DNA of 59,850 nt. Origin: Fictibacillus phosphorivorans (lineage in GTDB: Bacteria > Bacillota > Bacilli > Bacillales > Fictibacillaceae). The notes beneath the pieces were generated by a model. That model was not told the DNA's origin, searched no databases, and was given only the letters and a program-made list of their open reading frames with translations. The position numbers and the translations under genes are program-made. The first letter of the stretch is position 1. The number at the start of each line of letters is the position of its first letter. Of the stretch, positions 16,666 to 25,478 are shown in pieces. Location of the stretch: assembly GCF_023715845.1 (NCBI RefSeq), contig NZ_JAMBOR010000022.1, positions 1 to 59,850 of the forward strand. The letters run 5' to 3'.

Positions 16666-17865
16666 ATGGTTTCAAGAGAGAGAGAAGCAGTCGTTGTAAG
16701 CGCTGTCAGAACACCGATCGGAAGTTTCATGGGAAGTTTAAAATCCGTTGCAGCGACAGAATTAGGAGCAATTGCAATCAAAGACTCTTTAAAAAAAGCA
16801 GGTATACCGCATGATGCAGTAGATGAAGTCATTATGGGCAATGTTCTGCAAGCGGGATTGGGACAAAATCCTGCTCGTCAAGCAGCGATTAAAGCAGGAT
16901 TACCAATCGGTGTATCGAGTATGACGATCAACAAAGTATGCGGGTCAGGATTGAAAGCGCTTCACCTCGCTTGTCAGGCCATTTGGCTGGATGAAGCAGA
17001 CGTTATTGTCTGCGGAGGTATGGAAAATATGAGTCAGGCTCCTTATTTGTTGCCGGGAGCTAGAGATGGACTGCGTATGGGTAATGCTCCTATGGTCGAC
17101 TCTATGATTCATGACGGTTTATGGTGCGCGTTCGGTGACTACCACATGGGTATTACAGCTGAAAACCTATGTGAAACGCATTCGCTTTCTCGTGAGGAAC
17201 TTGATGAATTTGCCGCTGAAAGCCAAAGGAAATGTGCTGAAGCGCAGGAACAAGGGAAGTTTGATGATGAAATAACAGCAGTGGAGATCCCTCAAAGAAA
17301 AGGAGATCCATTGGTCATAGATAAGGATGAATATCCGAAAGCAGGATCTACGGCAGAGAAGCTGGCGAAATTAAGACCTGCTTTTAAGAAAGACGGAATG
17401 GTAACAGCAGGGAACGCTTCCGGCATTAATGATGGTGCAGCTGCACTTGTCGTAATGAGCAGGAAAAAGGCAGAAGAACTCGGGTTAAAACCGCTTGCCG
17501 TTGTGAAAGCGAACGCTAGTGCAGGTGTAGCCCCAGAAATAATGGGCATCGGGCCGGTAGAAGCTGTGCAAAAAGTACTGAAGAAAACAAACATGAATAT
17601 GAATGATATTGATCTTGTTGAGGCAAACGAAGCTTTTGCGAGTCAGTCACTTGCTGTAGGCAAAGATCTTGGTTTTGATAAAGAGAAACTAAACGTGAAT
17701 GGCGGAGCGATTGCCCTCGGCCATCCAATCGGAGCAAGTGGAGCGAGAATTGTTGTTACCTTGCTTCATGAGATGAAGAGAAGAAAGTCTAAAAGCGGTT
17801 TAGCAACACTCTGTATCGGTGGAGGGCAGGGAGTAGCCTCTATTTTTGAGAATGAAGAAAATTAA
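16666..17865 (+). CDS. Acetyl-CoA acetyltransferase (thiolase)
   Basis: Degradative/biosynthetic thiolase of 399 residues, converting acetoacetyl-CoA and CoA to two acetyl-CoA, or the reverse. Active-site cysteine lies in [14 protein letters not shown], the histidine in [17 protein letters not shown], and the second cysteine in LCIGGGQG near the end; [11 protein letters not shown] is also family-typical. AGAGGAGG lies upstream of the ATG. It heads a five-gene forward unit with scoA, scoB, atoE and a second thiolase. The intergenic region to yngG has an A/T-rich TATGATATAAAGG that may hold its -10, but no clear -35. Confidence 0.92.
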   Translation: MVSREREAVVVSAVRTPIGSFMGSLKSVAATELGAIAIKDSLKKAGIPHDAVDEVIMGNVLQAGLGQNPARQAAIKAGLPIGVSSMTINKVCGSGLKALHLACQAIWLDEADVIVCGGMENMSQAPYLLPGARDGLRMGNAPMVDSMIHDGLWCAFGDYHMGITAENLCETHSLSREELDEFAAESQRKCAEAQEQGKFDDEITAVEIPQRKGDPLVIDKDEYPKAGSTAEKLAKLRPAFKKDGMVTAGNASGINDGAAALVVMSRKKAEELGLKPLAVVKANASAGVAPEIMGIGPVEAVQKVLKKTNMNMNDIDLVEANEAFASQSLAVGKDLGFDKEKLNVNGGAIALGHPIGASGARIVVTLLHEMKRRKSKSGLATLCIGGGQGVASIFENEEN

Positions 17866-17925
17866 AAGTTTTGAACGATTGAAGAGATCAAACCACTTGT
17901 AAGAAATAAAAAGGGAGAGATAGTC

Positions 17926-18618
17926 ATGAAACCAATATTAGATTCAGCTCTAGAAGCTGTAGCGGACATTAAAGATGGATCAACGCTTTTGGTTGGTGGT
18001 TTTGGGTTAGTAGGTATTCCTGAAAATTTAATTCTTGCTCTAGTAGAAAAAGGAACAAAGGATCTAACAGTTATCTCAAACAACTGTGGAGTAGATGACT
18101 GGGGGTTAGGTCTGCTCCTTAAAAATAAGCAGATTAAGAAAATGGTAGGCTCATACGTTGGTGAGAATAAAGAGTTTGAAAGACAAGTGTTATCAGGTGA
18201 GATAGAAGTAGAACTCATCCCGCAGGGGACGCTTGCTGAAAGAATTCGTGCAGGCGGTGCTGGGATTCCGGCATTCTATACACCGGCTGGAGTGGGGACA
18301 CCAATCGCAGAAGGAAAAGAGACACGTACGTTTAACGGTAAAGAATACTTGCTTGAAGAGGGAATCGTTGCAGATTTCAGTCTAGTTCGTGCTGCAAAAG
18401 GAGACAAAGCTGGAAATCTAATCTATAACAAGACCGCTCGCAATTTTAACCCGATGATTGCCGCTGCAGGTAAAGTCACGATTGCAGAGGTAGAAGCACT
18501 CGTAGAAATCGGAGATCTTGATCCCGATTGCATACATACACCGGGAGTATATGTACAAAAGTTAATCGTAGGTACACAAGAGAAACGTATTGAACGATTA
18601 ACGGTAAAACAAGGTTAG
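17926..18618 (+). CDS. scoA: 3-oxoacid CoA-transferase subunit A
   Basis: First subunit of succinyl-CoA:acetoacetate CoA-transferase, which activates acetoacetate to acetoacetyl-CoA in the cytoplasm. In 230 residues: [20 protein letters not shown] near the start, [14 protein letters not shown], and [25 protein letters not shown], all typical of subunit A. The length matches ScoA/AtoD. Good AAGGGAGAG before the ATG. It is followed 14 bp later by subunit B. Confidence 0.93.
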   Translation: MKPILDSALEAVADIKDGSTLLVGGFGLVGIPENLILALVEKGTKDLTVISNNCGVDDWGLGLLLKNKQIKKMVGSYVGENKEFERQVLSGEIEVELIPQGTLAERIRAGGAGIPAFYTPAGVGTPIAEGKETRTFNGKEYLLEEGIVADFSLVRAAKGDKAGNLIYNKTARNFNPMIAAAGKVTIAEVEALVEIGDLDPDCIHTPGVYVQKLIVGTQEKRIERLTVKQG

Positions 18619-18632
18619 GGGAGGGAACCGTA

Positions 18633-19286
18633 ATGAATATTAGAGAAAGAATTGCAAAACGAGCAGAAAGAGAGATTGAAAATGGATTTTATGTGAACTT
18701 AGGAATCGGAATGCCGACCATGGTAGCTAACTTTATTTCAGATAATAAACAGGTTGTACTTCAATCGGAGAACGGGCTCCTCGGTATCGGGCCGTATCCA
18801 CTTGAAAGTGAAGTTGATCCAGACCTGATCAATGCCGGTAAAGAGACAGTTACGGCTATTAAGGGTGCTTCTTATTTTGATAGCTCTGAGTCCTTTGCTA
18901 TGATTCGCGGCGGTCATATTGATATTGCGATATTAGGCGGAATGGAAGTTTCAGAGAATGGGGACCTAGCCAACTGGATGATTCCTGGAAAGATGATCAA
19001 AGGAATGGGCGGAGCGATGGACCTTGTTCACGGGGCGAAAAAAATAATCGTCATCATGGAACATGTAAACAAAGCAGGAGAAAGCAAGATTTTAAAAAGC
19101 TGCAAGCTCCCTTTAACAGGAAAAGGGGTAGTTGAAAGAATCATTACTGACCGAGCTGTAATGGATGTATCCGAGAATGGCCTTGTTTTAAAAGAGGTTG
19201 CAGAAGGATATTCCGTTGATGATGTATTAAATTCAACAGAAGCAAAACTTACAGTCGCAGATGATATTAAACTAAACGCTTATTAA
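18633..19286 (+). CDS. scoB: 3-oxoacid CoA-transferase subunit B
   Basis: Second CoA-transferase subunit, 217 residues. It contains [12 protein letters not shown] and the catalytic glutamate in [13 protein letters not shown], then [32 protein letters not shown], which is diagnostic of the B subunit. AGGGGAGG lies before the ATG. With ScoA it forms the heterotetramer that moves CoA from succinyl-CoA (or acetyl-CoA in AtoDA types) to acetoacetate; which donor is used cannot be read from sequence. Confidence 0.93.
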   Translation: MNIRERIAKRAEREIENGFYVNLGIGMPTMVANFISDNKQVVLQSENGLLGIGPYPLESEVDPDLINAGKETVTAIKGASYFDSSESFAMIRGGHIDIAILGGMEVSENGDLANWMIPGKMIKGMGGAMDLVHGAKKIIVIMEHVNKAGESKILKSCKLPLTGKGVVERIITDRAVMDVSENGLVLKEVAEGYSVDDVLNSTEAKLTVADDIKLNAY

Positions 19287-19300
19287 TAGGAGGGTATTCC

Positions 19301-20617
19301 ATGTTACAGGTATTGACCCGTGCTTCAAATAAATTGATGCAGAGGTACTTACCCGACCCTTTTATATTTGTTGTCTTACTGACAGGAGTTGTATTTTTAC
19401 TGGGACTGATCATTACCGGTCAGTCTCCGGTAAAAATGGTTTCTTTCTGGGGAGACGGGTTTTGGAAGCTTCTTGAATTCTCCATGCAGATGGTGCTTAT
19501 TCTAGTTACCGGATATGTTATGGCGAGTTCACCATTTTTTAAAAAGATGTTAAGAAAACTAGCTTCATTCGCGAGCACACCAGGACAGGCGATTATAAGC
19601 GTTACACTTGTAGCTTTATTAGCAAGCTGGATCAATTGGGGTTTCGGCTTAGTAATAGGTGCTATTTTTTCTAAAGAGCTTGCACGCCAGGTAAAACAAG
19701 TTGATTACCGACTGCTTATTGCTAGTGCATACAGTGGGTTCGTTGTATGGCATGCAGGTTTATCTGGATCGATCCCGCTTACGATTGCTACACCCGGGCA
19801 CTTTATGGAAGAAACCATGGGTATCATTCCAACAAGTGAAACATTATTCGCCCCTTTTAATGTGTTTATTGTAATTGCAATATTTTTTATACTACCGATT
19901 ACAAACAGACTTATGATGAATAAAGACCAGGCTTATCAAATCGATCCTTCTGTTTTGGAAGATCGTGTTGAAGCTGCAGCTCTAGTAGAGGCAGATACAC
20001 CAGCTGACAAGCTAGAAAACAGCGTATGGCTTTCGATGATCATTGGATTGTTAGGAATTGCATACATGGTTTACTTCTTTGTAACGAACGGCTTCAATTT
20101 AAATATCAATTTTGTTAATTTCCTCTTCTTATTTTTAGGTATACTCCTTCATAAAACACCAAGAAACTATATTAATAGTGTTGCAGATGCAGTTAAAGGA
20201 GCAAGCGGAATCATCATACAGTTTCCTTTTTACGCGGGGATCATGGGTATGATGGTCGGCTCGGGCCTCGTAACGGAGATGTCTGAATGGTTTGTTGCGA
20301 TCTCAAATGAATATACACTTCCTTTGTTTACGTTTTTGAGTGCTGGTATCGTAAACATTTTCGTTCCATCAGGCGGAGGACAATGGGCAGTTCAAGCACA
20401 TGTGGTCCTTGATGCGGCAGATGCACTTGGTGTATCACATGCCAAGGCGGCTATGGCTGTTGCATGGGGAGATGCTTGGACGAACTTAATCCAGCCATTC
20501 TGGGCCCTTCCTGCACTGGCGATCGCAGGTTTAAAAGCAAAAGATATCATGGGCTTTTGTTTAATCGCTCTTTTGGTAAGCGGAATCATCATTTCTGCAG
20601 GGTTCTTAATCTTTTAA
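19301..20617 (+). CDS. atoE: Short-chain fatty acid/acetoacetate transporter AtoE
   Basis: Inner-membrane carrier of 438 residues with about eleven hydrophobic segments, of the AtoE family (short-chain fatty acid uptake). It opens RASNKLMQRYLPDPFIFVVLL and carries WGFGLVIGAIFSKELARQ, SGFVVWHAGLSGSIPL, and the conserved VPSGGGQWAVQ in a late re-entrant segment. TAGGAGGG precedes the ATG at the right spacing. Placed between the CoA-transferase and a thiolase, it should import acetoacetate or butyrate for the enzymes around it. Confidence 0.92.
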   Translation: MLQVLTRASNKLMQRYLPDPFIFVVLLTGVVFLLGLIITGQSPVKMVSFWGDGFWKLLEFSMQMVLILVTGYVMASSPFFKKMLRKLASFASTPGQAIISVTLVALLASWINWGFGLVIGAIFSKELARQVKQVDYRLLIASAYSGFVVWHAGLSGSIPLTIATPGHFMEETMGIIPTSETLFAPFNVFIVIAIFFILPITNRLMMNKDQAYQIDPSVLEDRVEAAALVEADTPADKLENSVWLSMIIGLLGIAYMVYFFVTNGFNLNINFVNFLFLFLGILLHKTPRNYINSVADAVKGASGIIIQFPFYAGIMGMMVGSGLVTEMSEWFVAISNEYTLPLFTFLSAGIVNIFVPSGGGQWAVQAHVVLDAADALGVSHAKAAMAVAWGDAWTNLIQPFWALPALAIAGLKAKDIMGFCLIALLVSGIIISAGFLIF

Positions 20618-20634
20618 AGAGGAGCAAATTTGAT

Positions 20635-21804
20635 ATGACGATCTATTTAATTGATGGTGCTAGAACGGCATTTGGTTCCTTTGGTAAGTCTTTAACAGAT
20701 GTTTCTCCCACACAGTTAGGAGAAACAACGGCTGTTGAGGCGATGAAGCGTGCTAACCTTAGTCCTTCGGATGTTACTGATGTGGTATACGGAAATGTTA
20801 TTCACTCAAGTAAAAATGCAGCCTATGTAGCACGTCATACAGCGTTAAAGGCTGGTGTTCCAGCAAGTGTTCCTGCTATGCTTGTCAATCGGCTATGCGG
20901 ATCTGGGCTGCAATCTGTTGTCTCTGCCATGCAGAACCTTCGAGACCAGGAAGGGGGCGTAGCTTTATGCGGTGGGATTGAAAACATGTCTCAGTCTCCA
21001 CATGCTTCCTTTACACACCGCTTCCATAATCAAAAGTTTGGTGCGATCTCATTTGAAGATATGCTTCTGCAAACCCTAAGTGATGAGTATATCGGATGCG
21101 GAATGGGAATAACTGCAGAAAACTTAGCAAAACAGTATAACATATCTAGAGAAGAACAAGATGAATATGCTGTCCAAAGTCATCATAGAGCTGCCGAAGC
21201 ACATGGAAGCTGTCGGTTCAAAGATGAAATCGTGCCAGTAACATTAAAAAATGGTGACCTATTTATGGAGGATGAAGGAATTAAACCACAAACTTCATCT
21301 TCAAAGCTCGGGCAGTTGCGTCCTTCCTTCCAAAAAGATGGAACGGTGACTGCAGGAAACTCTTCTTCTATTAATGACGGAGCTGTTTCTTTAATACTTG
21401 CTCATGAGAACGATGTACATGAAAAGAAATTAAAGCCGCTTGCAGAGATTGTTTCTTGGGCTGTAACAGGTGTAGATCCTAATGTCATGGGAATTGGACC
21501 TGTTCCTGCAATCAAGACGGCTTTACAAAGGGCAGATTTGTCTATAGATGATATTGGATTGTTTGAAATCAACGAGGCATTCAGTTCTCAATATCTAGCT
21601 GTAGAAAAAGAGCTGAAGCTTGACCGCAACCGTACAAACGTAAACGGAGGAGCCATCGCTTTAGGGCATCCAGTAGGAGCAAGCGGTGCAAGACTCTTAT
21701 TAACCCTTGCTTATGAAATGAAGAAAAGAAATGAACGTTATGGCGTTGCGAGTCTCTGTATTGGCGGCGGTCAAGGAATCGCTATGATATTGAAATTGTC
21801 GTAG
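20635..21804 (+). CDS. Thiolase family protein (acetyl-CoA acyltransferase)
   Basis: Second thiolase of the cluster, 389 residues, only moderately similar to the first one. It keeps the nucleophile in [42 protein letters not shown] and LCIGGGQG. The true start is the ATG after AGGAGC at 20635; the frame is open further upstream within atoE but has no start signal there. Two thiolases in one unit suggest different chain-length preference, one for acetoacetyl-CoA and one for longer 3-ketoacyl-CoA; that division is inference. Confidence 0.9.
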   Translation: MTIYLIDGARTAFGSFGKSLTDVSPTQLGETTAVEAMKRANLSPSDVTDVVYGNVIHSSKNAAYVARHTALKAGVPASVPAMLVNRLCGSGLQSVVSAMQNLRDQEGGVALCGGIENMSQSPHASFTHRFHNQKFGAISFEDMLLQTLSDEYIGCGMGITAENLAKQYNISREEQDEYAVQSHHRAAEAHGSCRFKDEIVPVTLKNGDLFMEDEGIKPQTSSSKLGQLRPSFQKDGTVTAGNSSSINDGAVSLILAHENDVHEKKLKPLAEIVSWAVTGVDPNVMGIGPVPAIKTALQRADLSIDDIGLFEINEAFSSQYLAVEKELKLDRNRTNVNGGAIALGHPVGASGARLLLTLAYEMKKRNERYGVASLCIGGGQGIAMILKLS

Positions 21805-21820
21805 ATAGAAATAGGGGATA

Positions 21821-21867
21821 GGGGGCTAACTCAAAAGTATGTAACTTTTGAGTGATAGTCCCTTTTT
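21821..21867 (+). terminator. Terminator of the acetoacetate operon
   Basis: AACTCAAAAG (21828-21837) pairs with CTTTTGAGT (21845-21853), extended by GGGGCTA/TAGTCCC-type outer pairing, and ends in five T. It closes the five-gene unit. Confidence 0.8.
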
Positions 21868-21947
21868 CAAGTCAAATAAGAGAAAAAAGAACGTTTTGAT
21901 GAATCAAACGGTTTTTTAGTCCTAAATAAGATCAAAATATAGCAAGA

Positions 21948-22057
21948 TTGAGCGAAAAACTGACCATTCTGAGCGAAGATCAAATGTTTTGAGCCCAGCT
22001 CGTTGATTTTGAGCGATACTCGAGTATTTTGAGCGAAGAATGGGTCATCTTGAGCGA
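21948..22057. repeat. Six-unit array of TTGAGCGA, period 20-21 bp
   Basis: TTGAGCGA or one-to-two-base variants start at 21948, 21969 (CTGAGCGA), 21989 (TTGAGCCC), 22009, 22029 and 22050. The steps are 21, 20, 20, 20 and 21 bp, close to two helical turns, while the bases between are unrelated apart from being T-rich before each unit. It lies between two terminators, outside any gene. Confidence 0.8.
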
Positions 22058-22116
22058 ACGTGTAACAGAAAAAAAAACACGTACCGTAAAACATAACCTC
22101 CATTCAATCGATTGAT

Positions 22117-22157
22117 CAAAAAAAGAAGGCTGACTAACGTCAGCCTTCTTTTTTTGT
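22117..22157. terminator. Bidirectional terminator
   Basis: AAGAAGGCTGAC (22123-22134) pairs with GTCAGCCTTCTT (22139-22150), with A-run before and T-run after. It ends the reverse-strand yqkF transcript and can stop anything from the left. Confidence 0.9.
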
Positions 22158-22163
22158 ATCCAC

Positions 22164-23090
22164 TTATCTATTTTGTACCCGATGAGATTCATAAAACTCA
22201 GCTGGAAATAAATCCTCAAGTTCTTTTCTTACGTCCTCAGTCATCTCAGGAGATCGGAACGTATGTATATTTTCTAAAAGCTGTTCGACCGAACTCGCTC
22301 CAGCTACTGCAGTTGAGATAACTGAGTGGCTCAGAATAAATTTTAAAGCGGTCTGTGTAAGTTTTTCGTCTTGAGGGATGAGCTTCTTAACTCTTTCTAA
22401 CTTTGATTGAATATCTAATCCAGAATAAGATAAGAACTTGTCCTCTGGATTCTTTTCAAACGCCTTCTCACTAAGCCAGCCTTTTGCGACAGGACCTCTT
22501 GCTATAACACTAATGCCTTTTTTTTCTAAGTAAGGGAATAGTTCTTCGGGCCTTCTGTCAAGCAGACTGTACTGCATCATCACGCTTTGAATGTTTGAGT
22601 GCTCTGCATAATAGGAGATCGTGTTCGGACGGATGGATGATATTCCGTAATATCGAACCAATCCTTCAGAGACTAGTTCATCAAAAGCTTCGATCGTCTC
22701 ATCCATCGGATCCTCAATCGTTCCGCCATGCAATTGATAAAGATCGATATAATCGGTCTTCAAACGGCGAAGGCTTTCTTTAAAAGCGGATTTTATGTAC
22801 TTCTTAGACGGGTTCCAATTCCAGCTGTCCTGCGATTCTGTCCACTCGTTACCGCCTTTCGTTGCAAGGATGATATCTTGTCTAACATCCTTTAAAAGCT
22901 TTCCTATTAATTCTTCATTCCAGCCGAACTGATATAAGTCGGCAGTGTCAAAGTAATTGATACCATGCTCAAGTGCTGTCTTCACAATGCTCTCGTTTTC
23001 CTTTCCAAGGCCAGGGGAAAGGGACATACAGCCGAATCCAAGTTCACTTGCATAAAGATCAGATTTTCCTATCTGTCTTTTATTCATCAT
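22164..23090 (-). CDS. yqkF: Aldo/keto reductase YqkF
   Basis: NADPH-dependent carbonyl reductase of the AKR superfamily, cytoplasmic TIM barrel of 308 residues. Visible marks: LGFGCMSLSPG, INYFDTADLYQFGWNEELIG with catalytic Asp and Tyr, the Lys in ILATKGG, the His in LYQLHGG, YYGISSIRPN, and a C-terminal VAGASSVEQLLENI cofactor segment. It follows B. subtilis YqkF closely around LKTDYIDLYQLHGGTIED. Two ATGs follow GGAGGTGG; the first is used. Physiological substrate unknown. Confidence 0.9.
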   Translation of the reverse strand: MMNKRQIGKSDLYASELGFGCMSLSPGLGKENESIVKTALEHGINYFDTADLYQFGWNEELIGKLLKDVRQDIILATKGGNEWTESQDSWNWNPSKKYIKSAFKESLRRLKTDYIDLYQLHGGTIEDPMDETIEAFDELVSEGLVRYYGISSIRPNTISYYAEHSNIQSVMMQYSLLDRRPEELFPYLEKKGISVIARGPVAKGWLSEKAFEKNPEDKFLSYSGLDIQSKLERVKKLIPQDEKLTQTALKFILSHSVISTAVAGASSVEQLLENIHTFRSPEMTEDVRKELEDLFPAEFYESHRVQNR

Positions 23091-23182
23091 CTTTTACCAC
23101 CTCCAAAAAGTATTTTACCTGAATCATTGTGTATTAAACGTATCATTTTTTTCTTGAAGGTGCTTTCTTTCTGTTTCAATCG

Positions 23183-23219
23183 AAGAAAAAAATAATAACT
23201 TCCCGATCTTTGGGAAGTT
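23183..23219 (-). terminator. Terminator of mciZ
   Basis: AACTTCCC (23197-23204) pairs with GGGAAGTT (23212-23219); on the reverse strand it is followed by a T-rich run. It overlaps the mciZ stop codon. Confidence 0.8.
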
Positions 23220-23352
23220 ACTTTTTAGGTGCTGTCGCATCAATCCAGTCCTGAACAAGTTCATGCTGGCGCATATAATTTTTTAGCATATAGTTGATCT
23301 GCCAAGCTTTCCCTACTAAAGTAATTCCTTTTGGCTGCAAATAGATCTTCAT
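23218..23352 (-). CDS. mciZ: Mother-cell inhibitor of FtsZ, MciZ
   Basis: A 44-residue peptide too short for most gene finders. Its PKGITLVGKAWQI and the later VQDWID correspond to the B. subtilis MciZ elements PKGVVLVGKAWEI and VKDWIS, with the same spacing and total length near 40. MciZ binds the C-terminal face of FtsZ and blocks Z-ring assembly in the mother cell during sporulation. AAAGGAGG precedes the ATG at correct spacing, and a terminator overlaps the stop. In B. subtilis it also lies beside nudF. No convincing sigma-E promoter was found upstream. Confidence 0.87.
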   Translation of the reverse strand: MKIYLQPKGITLVGKAWQINYMLKNYMRQHELVQDWIDATAPKK

Positions 23353-23449
23353 TCTTATCCTCCTTTTACCAGTTCGTAATGGAAGTATTCCAAAGTATGA
23401 TAGACTTTATGTAGGAAAAGAAATAAATAGACCAGTGGAGTGTGTAAAA

Positions 23450-23998
23450 ATGGGAAATTTAACAGAAAAAACGATATCGAAAGAACAGATATATAATGGA
23501 AAGATTATAGATTTATATGTAGAAGAAGTGGAGTTGCCTAACAAAAAGGTCGGCAAACGTGAAATTGTTAAGCATCCAGGTGCAGTAGCAGTGCTTGCCG
23601 TTACAGATGAAGGGAACATTCTCATGGTGGAACAATTTCGCAAACCTCTCGAAAAGACTATCATTGAGATTCCGGCAGGTAAATTAGAAAAGGGAGAAAA
23701 CCCGCTTGAGTGTGCGAAAAGGGAACTGCTTGAAGAGACAGGATACAGTTGTGAAAAGATGGAGTCGATCGGTTCTTTTTATACTTCACCAGGATTTGCT
23801 GATGAGTTGATTCATTTATTTTTCACAGACTCGTTAATAAAAATAGGTGACCAGATGACAGATGAAGATGAATTTTTAAATGTTATGGAAGTTAGTGTTG
23901 ATGAAGCGAAACAATTGGTAAGAGACGAAAGAATTCATGATGCAAAAACTGCCTATGGTGTGATGTATATGGAGCTTGCCCATGCAACAAGCAGATAA
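23450..23998 (+). CDS. nudF: ADP-ribose pyrophosphatase NudF
   Basis: Nudix hydrolase of 182 residues that splits ADP-ribose to AMP and ribose-5-phosphate. The Nudix box is complete: GKLEKGENPLECAKREL followed by LEETGY (GX5EX7REUXEEXGU). YTSPGFADE after it is typical of the ADP-ribose pyrophosphatases. The ATG used follows GTGGAG; the upstream GTG start lies on the ribosome binding site itself. It is divergent from mciZ and overlaps the next gene by 17 nt. Confidence 0.92.
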   Translation: MGNLTEKTISKEQIYNGKIIDLYVEEVELPNKKVGKREIVKHPGAVAVLAVTDEGNILMVEQFRKPLEKTIIEIPAGKLEKGENPLECAKRELLEETGYSCEKMESIGSFYTSPGFADELIHLFFTDSLIKIGDQMTDEDEFLNVMEVSVDEAKQLVRDERIHDAKTAYGVMYMELAHATSR

Positions 23999-25184
23999 CC
24001 TTCGTCCATTTTTTGCCGATATGCATATTCATATCGGTGCGTCTCGAACAGGAAGGCCAGTAAAGATTACAGGTTCGCGTACATTAACACTATCGAATAT
24101 TTTATATGAAGCAAAAAATAAAAAAGGCATGGATATCATCGGAATTATAGATTGTCATGCACCGGAAGTTTTAGAGGAATTGAAAGAAATGAAGGAAACA
24201 GGCCAGTTGATTGAATATGAAGAAGGTGGATTAGAAGTAGACGGCCTCACCCTCATTCCCGGAACAGAAATTGAGATCAATGATGATAACTGTCAAGGTC
24301 CACTACATGTCTTAGCGTATATGCCGAATTTAAACAAAATGGAGGCATTAAGTTCCTGGCTGAGTGCTCGGATGAAAAATATTAATTTGAGCTCGCAGCG
24401 GATATATGGGGATGCAAAAGAGCTTCAAAACGTCGTTCGTCAGTTAGGCGGATTATTTATTCCTGCTCACATTTTTACACCATTTAAAAGCTTGTATGGA
24501 AAAGGAGTTAAATCTTCTATTAATGAAGTTCTTGATCCGAATTTAATAGATGCTGTTGAACTAGGATTAAGCTCAAACACTGAAATGGCATCATGGCTAG
24601 ATGAACTAGCATCCTATCCCTTCCTATCGAACTCAGATGCCCATTCTTTAGAAAAAATAGCACGTGAGTATCAAATGATACAACTAGCTCAACCGACCTT
24701 CAAGGAATTTAAAAGGGCATTAGAAGGAAAAGAAGGCAGGGGTATTATTGCTAACTACGGGTTGAATCCTTATCTGGGTAAGTATTATAACTCTGTCTGT
24801 GAAGAATGTTCCCATCCTTTTAATTATAAAAACATCAGCACTTGTCTGAACTGCGGAGGCAAAAAGTTTATTAAAGGCGTTCATGATAGAATCCAAGAGC
24901 TAAAAGGGAATTCAGAACAAATTTCAATCGACCGTCCGCCATATATACATCAGATTCCACTAGAATTCATACCAGGCATTGGTCCAAAAACACTCTTAAA
25001 ATTACGGGAAGCGTTCGGTACGGATATGGATATTATTCACGCTGCCCCGGCAGATCAGCTACAAAAAATCGTAAAACCTTCTATAGCTGCATACATCCTT
25101 TCAGCCCGCTCTGGAGAAATTTCCATCCAAATAGGCGGAGGCGGAACGTACGGAAAGATCGTAACAGACAAACCTATTAATTAA
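23982..25184 (+). CDS. yqxK: Endonuclease Q-like PHP protein YqxK
   Basis: A 400-residue PHP-domain phosphoesterase with a zinc ribbon and C-terminal helix-hairpin-helix. ADMHIHIG (His15, His17) opens the metal site; IDCHAPE and SNSDAHSLEKIA add further ligands. CEEC and CLNC (about residues 272 and 288) form the zinc ribbon, and FIPGIGPKTLLKLREAFG is an HhH DNA-binding element. This layout is that of endonuclease Q, which nicks DNA 5' of deaminated bases and is known in archaea and some Bacillus species. Formerly annotated as helicase-like. The ATG follows GGAG inside nudF. Damage repair next to a nucleotide-cleaning Nudix enzyme is a sensible pair. Confidence 0.82.
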   Translation: MQQADNLRPFFADMHIHIGASRTGRPVKITGSRTLTLSNILYEAKNKKGMDIIGIIDCHAPEVLEELKEMKETGQLIEYEEGGLEVDGLTLIPGTEIEINDDNCQGPLHVLAYMPNLNKMEALSSWLSARMKNINLSSQRIYGDAKELQNVVRQLGGLFIPAHIFTPFKSLYGKGVKSSINEVLDPNLIDAVELGLSSNTEMASWLDELASYPFLSNSDAHSLEKIAREYQMIQLAQPTFKEFKRALEGKEGRGIIANYGLNPYLGKYYNSVCEECSHPFNYKNISTCLNCGGKKFIKGVHDRIQELKGNSEQISIDRPPYIHQIPLEFIPGIGPKTLLKLREAFGTDMDIIHAAPADQLQKIVKPSIAAYILSARSGEISIQIGGGGTYGKIVTDKPIN

Positions 25185-25259
25185 TAGAGTTTTTGAAATG
25201 CAATGCTTGCAGGTCTTGAAAAGTGTTTAGACTGTATTTATATTTTTCTTCTAATGCAA

Positions 25260-25358
25260 GTTGTTTGGAGTGTAAGGCGCGAGACTCCTAATGGCGCATA
25301 GCGGCAGAAGGCTCACCGCACGCCACATGGAAAGCGAGCGCCTGAAGCGGAAAACAAC
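25260..25358 (+). repeat. Bacillus interspersed repeat, copy A
   Basis: About 100 bp, GTTGTTT at one end and AAACAAC at the other, containing GCGCGAGACTCCTAATGG, GGCTCACCGCACGCC and GGAAAGCGAGCGCCTG. It belongs to a family common between genes in Bacillaceae; two more copies lie in this window in reverse orientation. No coding capacity. Confidence 0.8.
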
Positions 25359-25416
25359 TACTTACGAAAAATGGAGTATACAATCGCCTACCTTTAAATC
25401 CTTTCATAAAAAAGAG

Positions 25417-25444
25417 ACATACCTCCTCTAGTGATTCATAGAAT
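25417..25444 (+). promoter_or_regulatory. Candidate sigma-E promoter of spoIIM
   Basis: ACATACC (25417-25423), a 13-bp spacer, and CATAGAAT (25437-25444), which fits the sigma-E -10 CATAnAnT. It lies 35 bp before spoIIM, which is a sigma-E gene in B. subtilis. Confidence 0.55.
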
Positions 25445-25478
25445 AGAATTAAGAGTTTTGGTAGAGGAGGCAGGCAAC

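Noticed and set aside
21948-22057. CRISPR array
   Set aside because: The repeated core is only 8 bases and the period is 20-21 bp; CRISPR repeats are 23-45 bases with spacers of similar length, and no cas gene is near.
23353-23449. Sigma-E promoter for mciZ
   Set aside because: CATACTTT is present on the reverse strand but lacks the -10 A and has no ATA element at 13-14 bp upstream.
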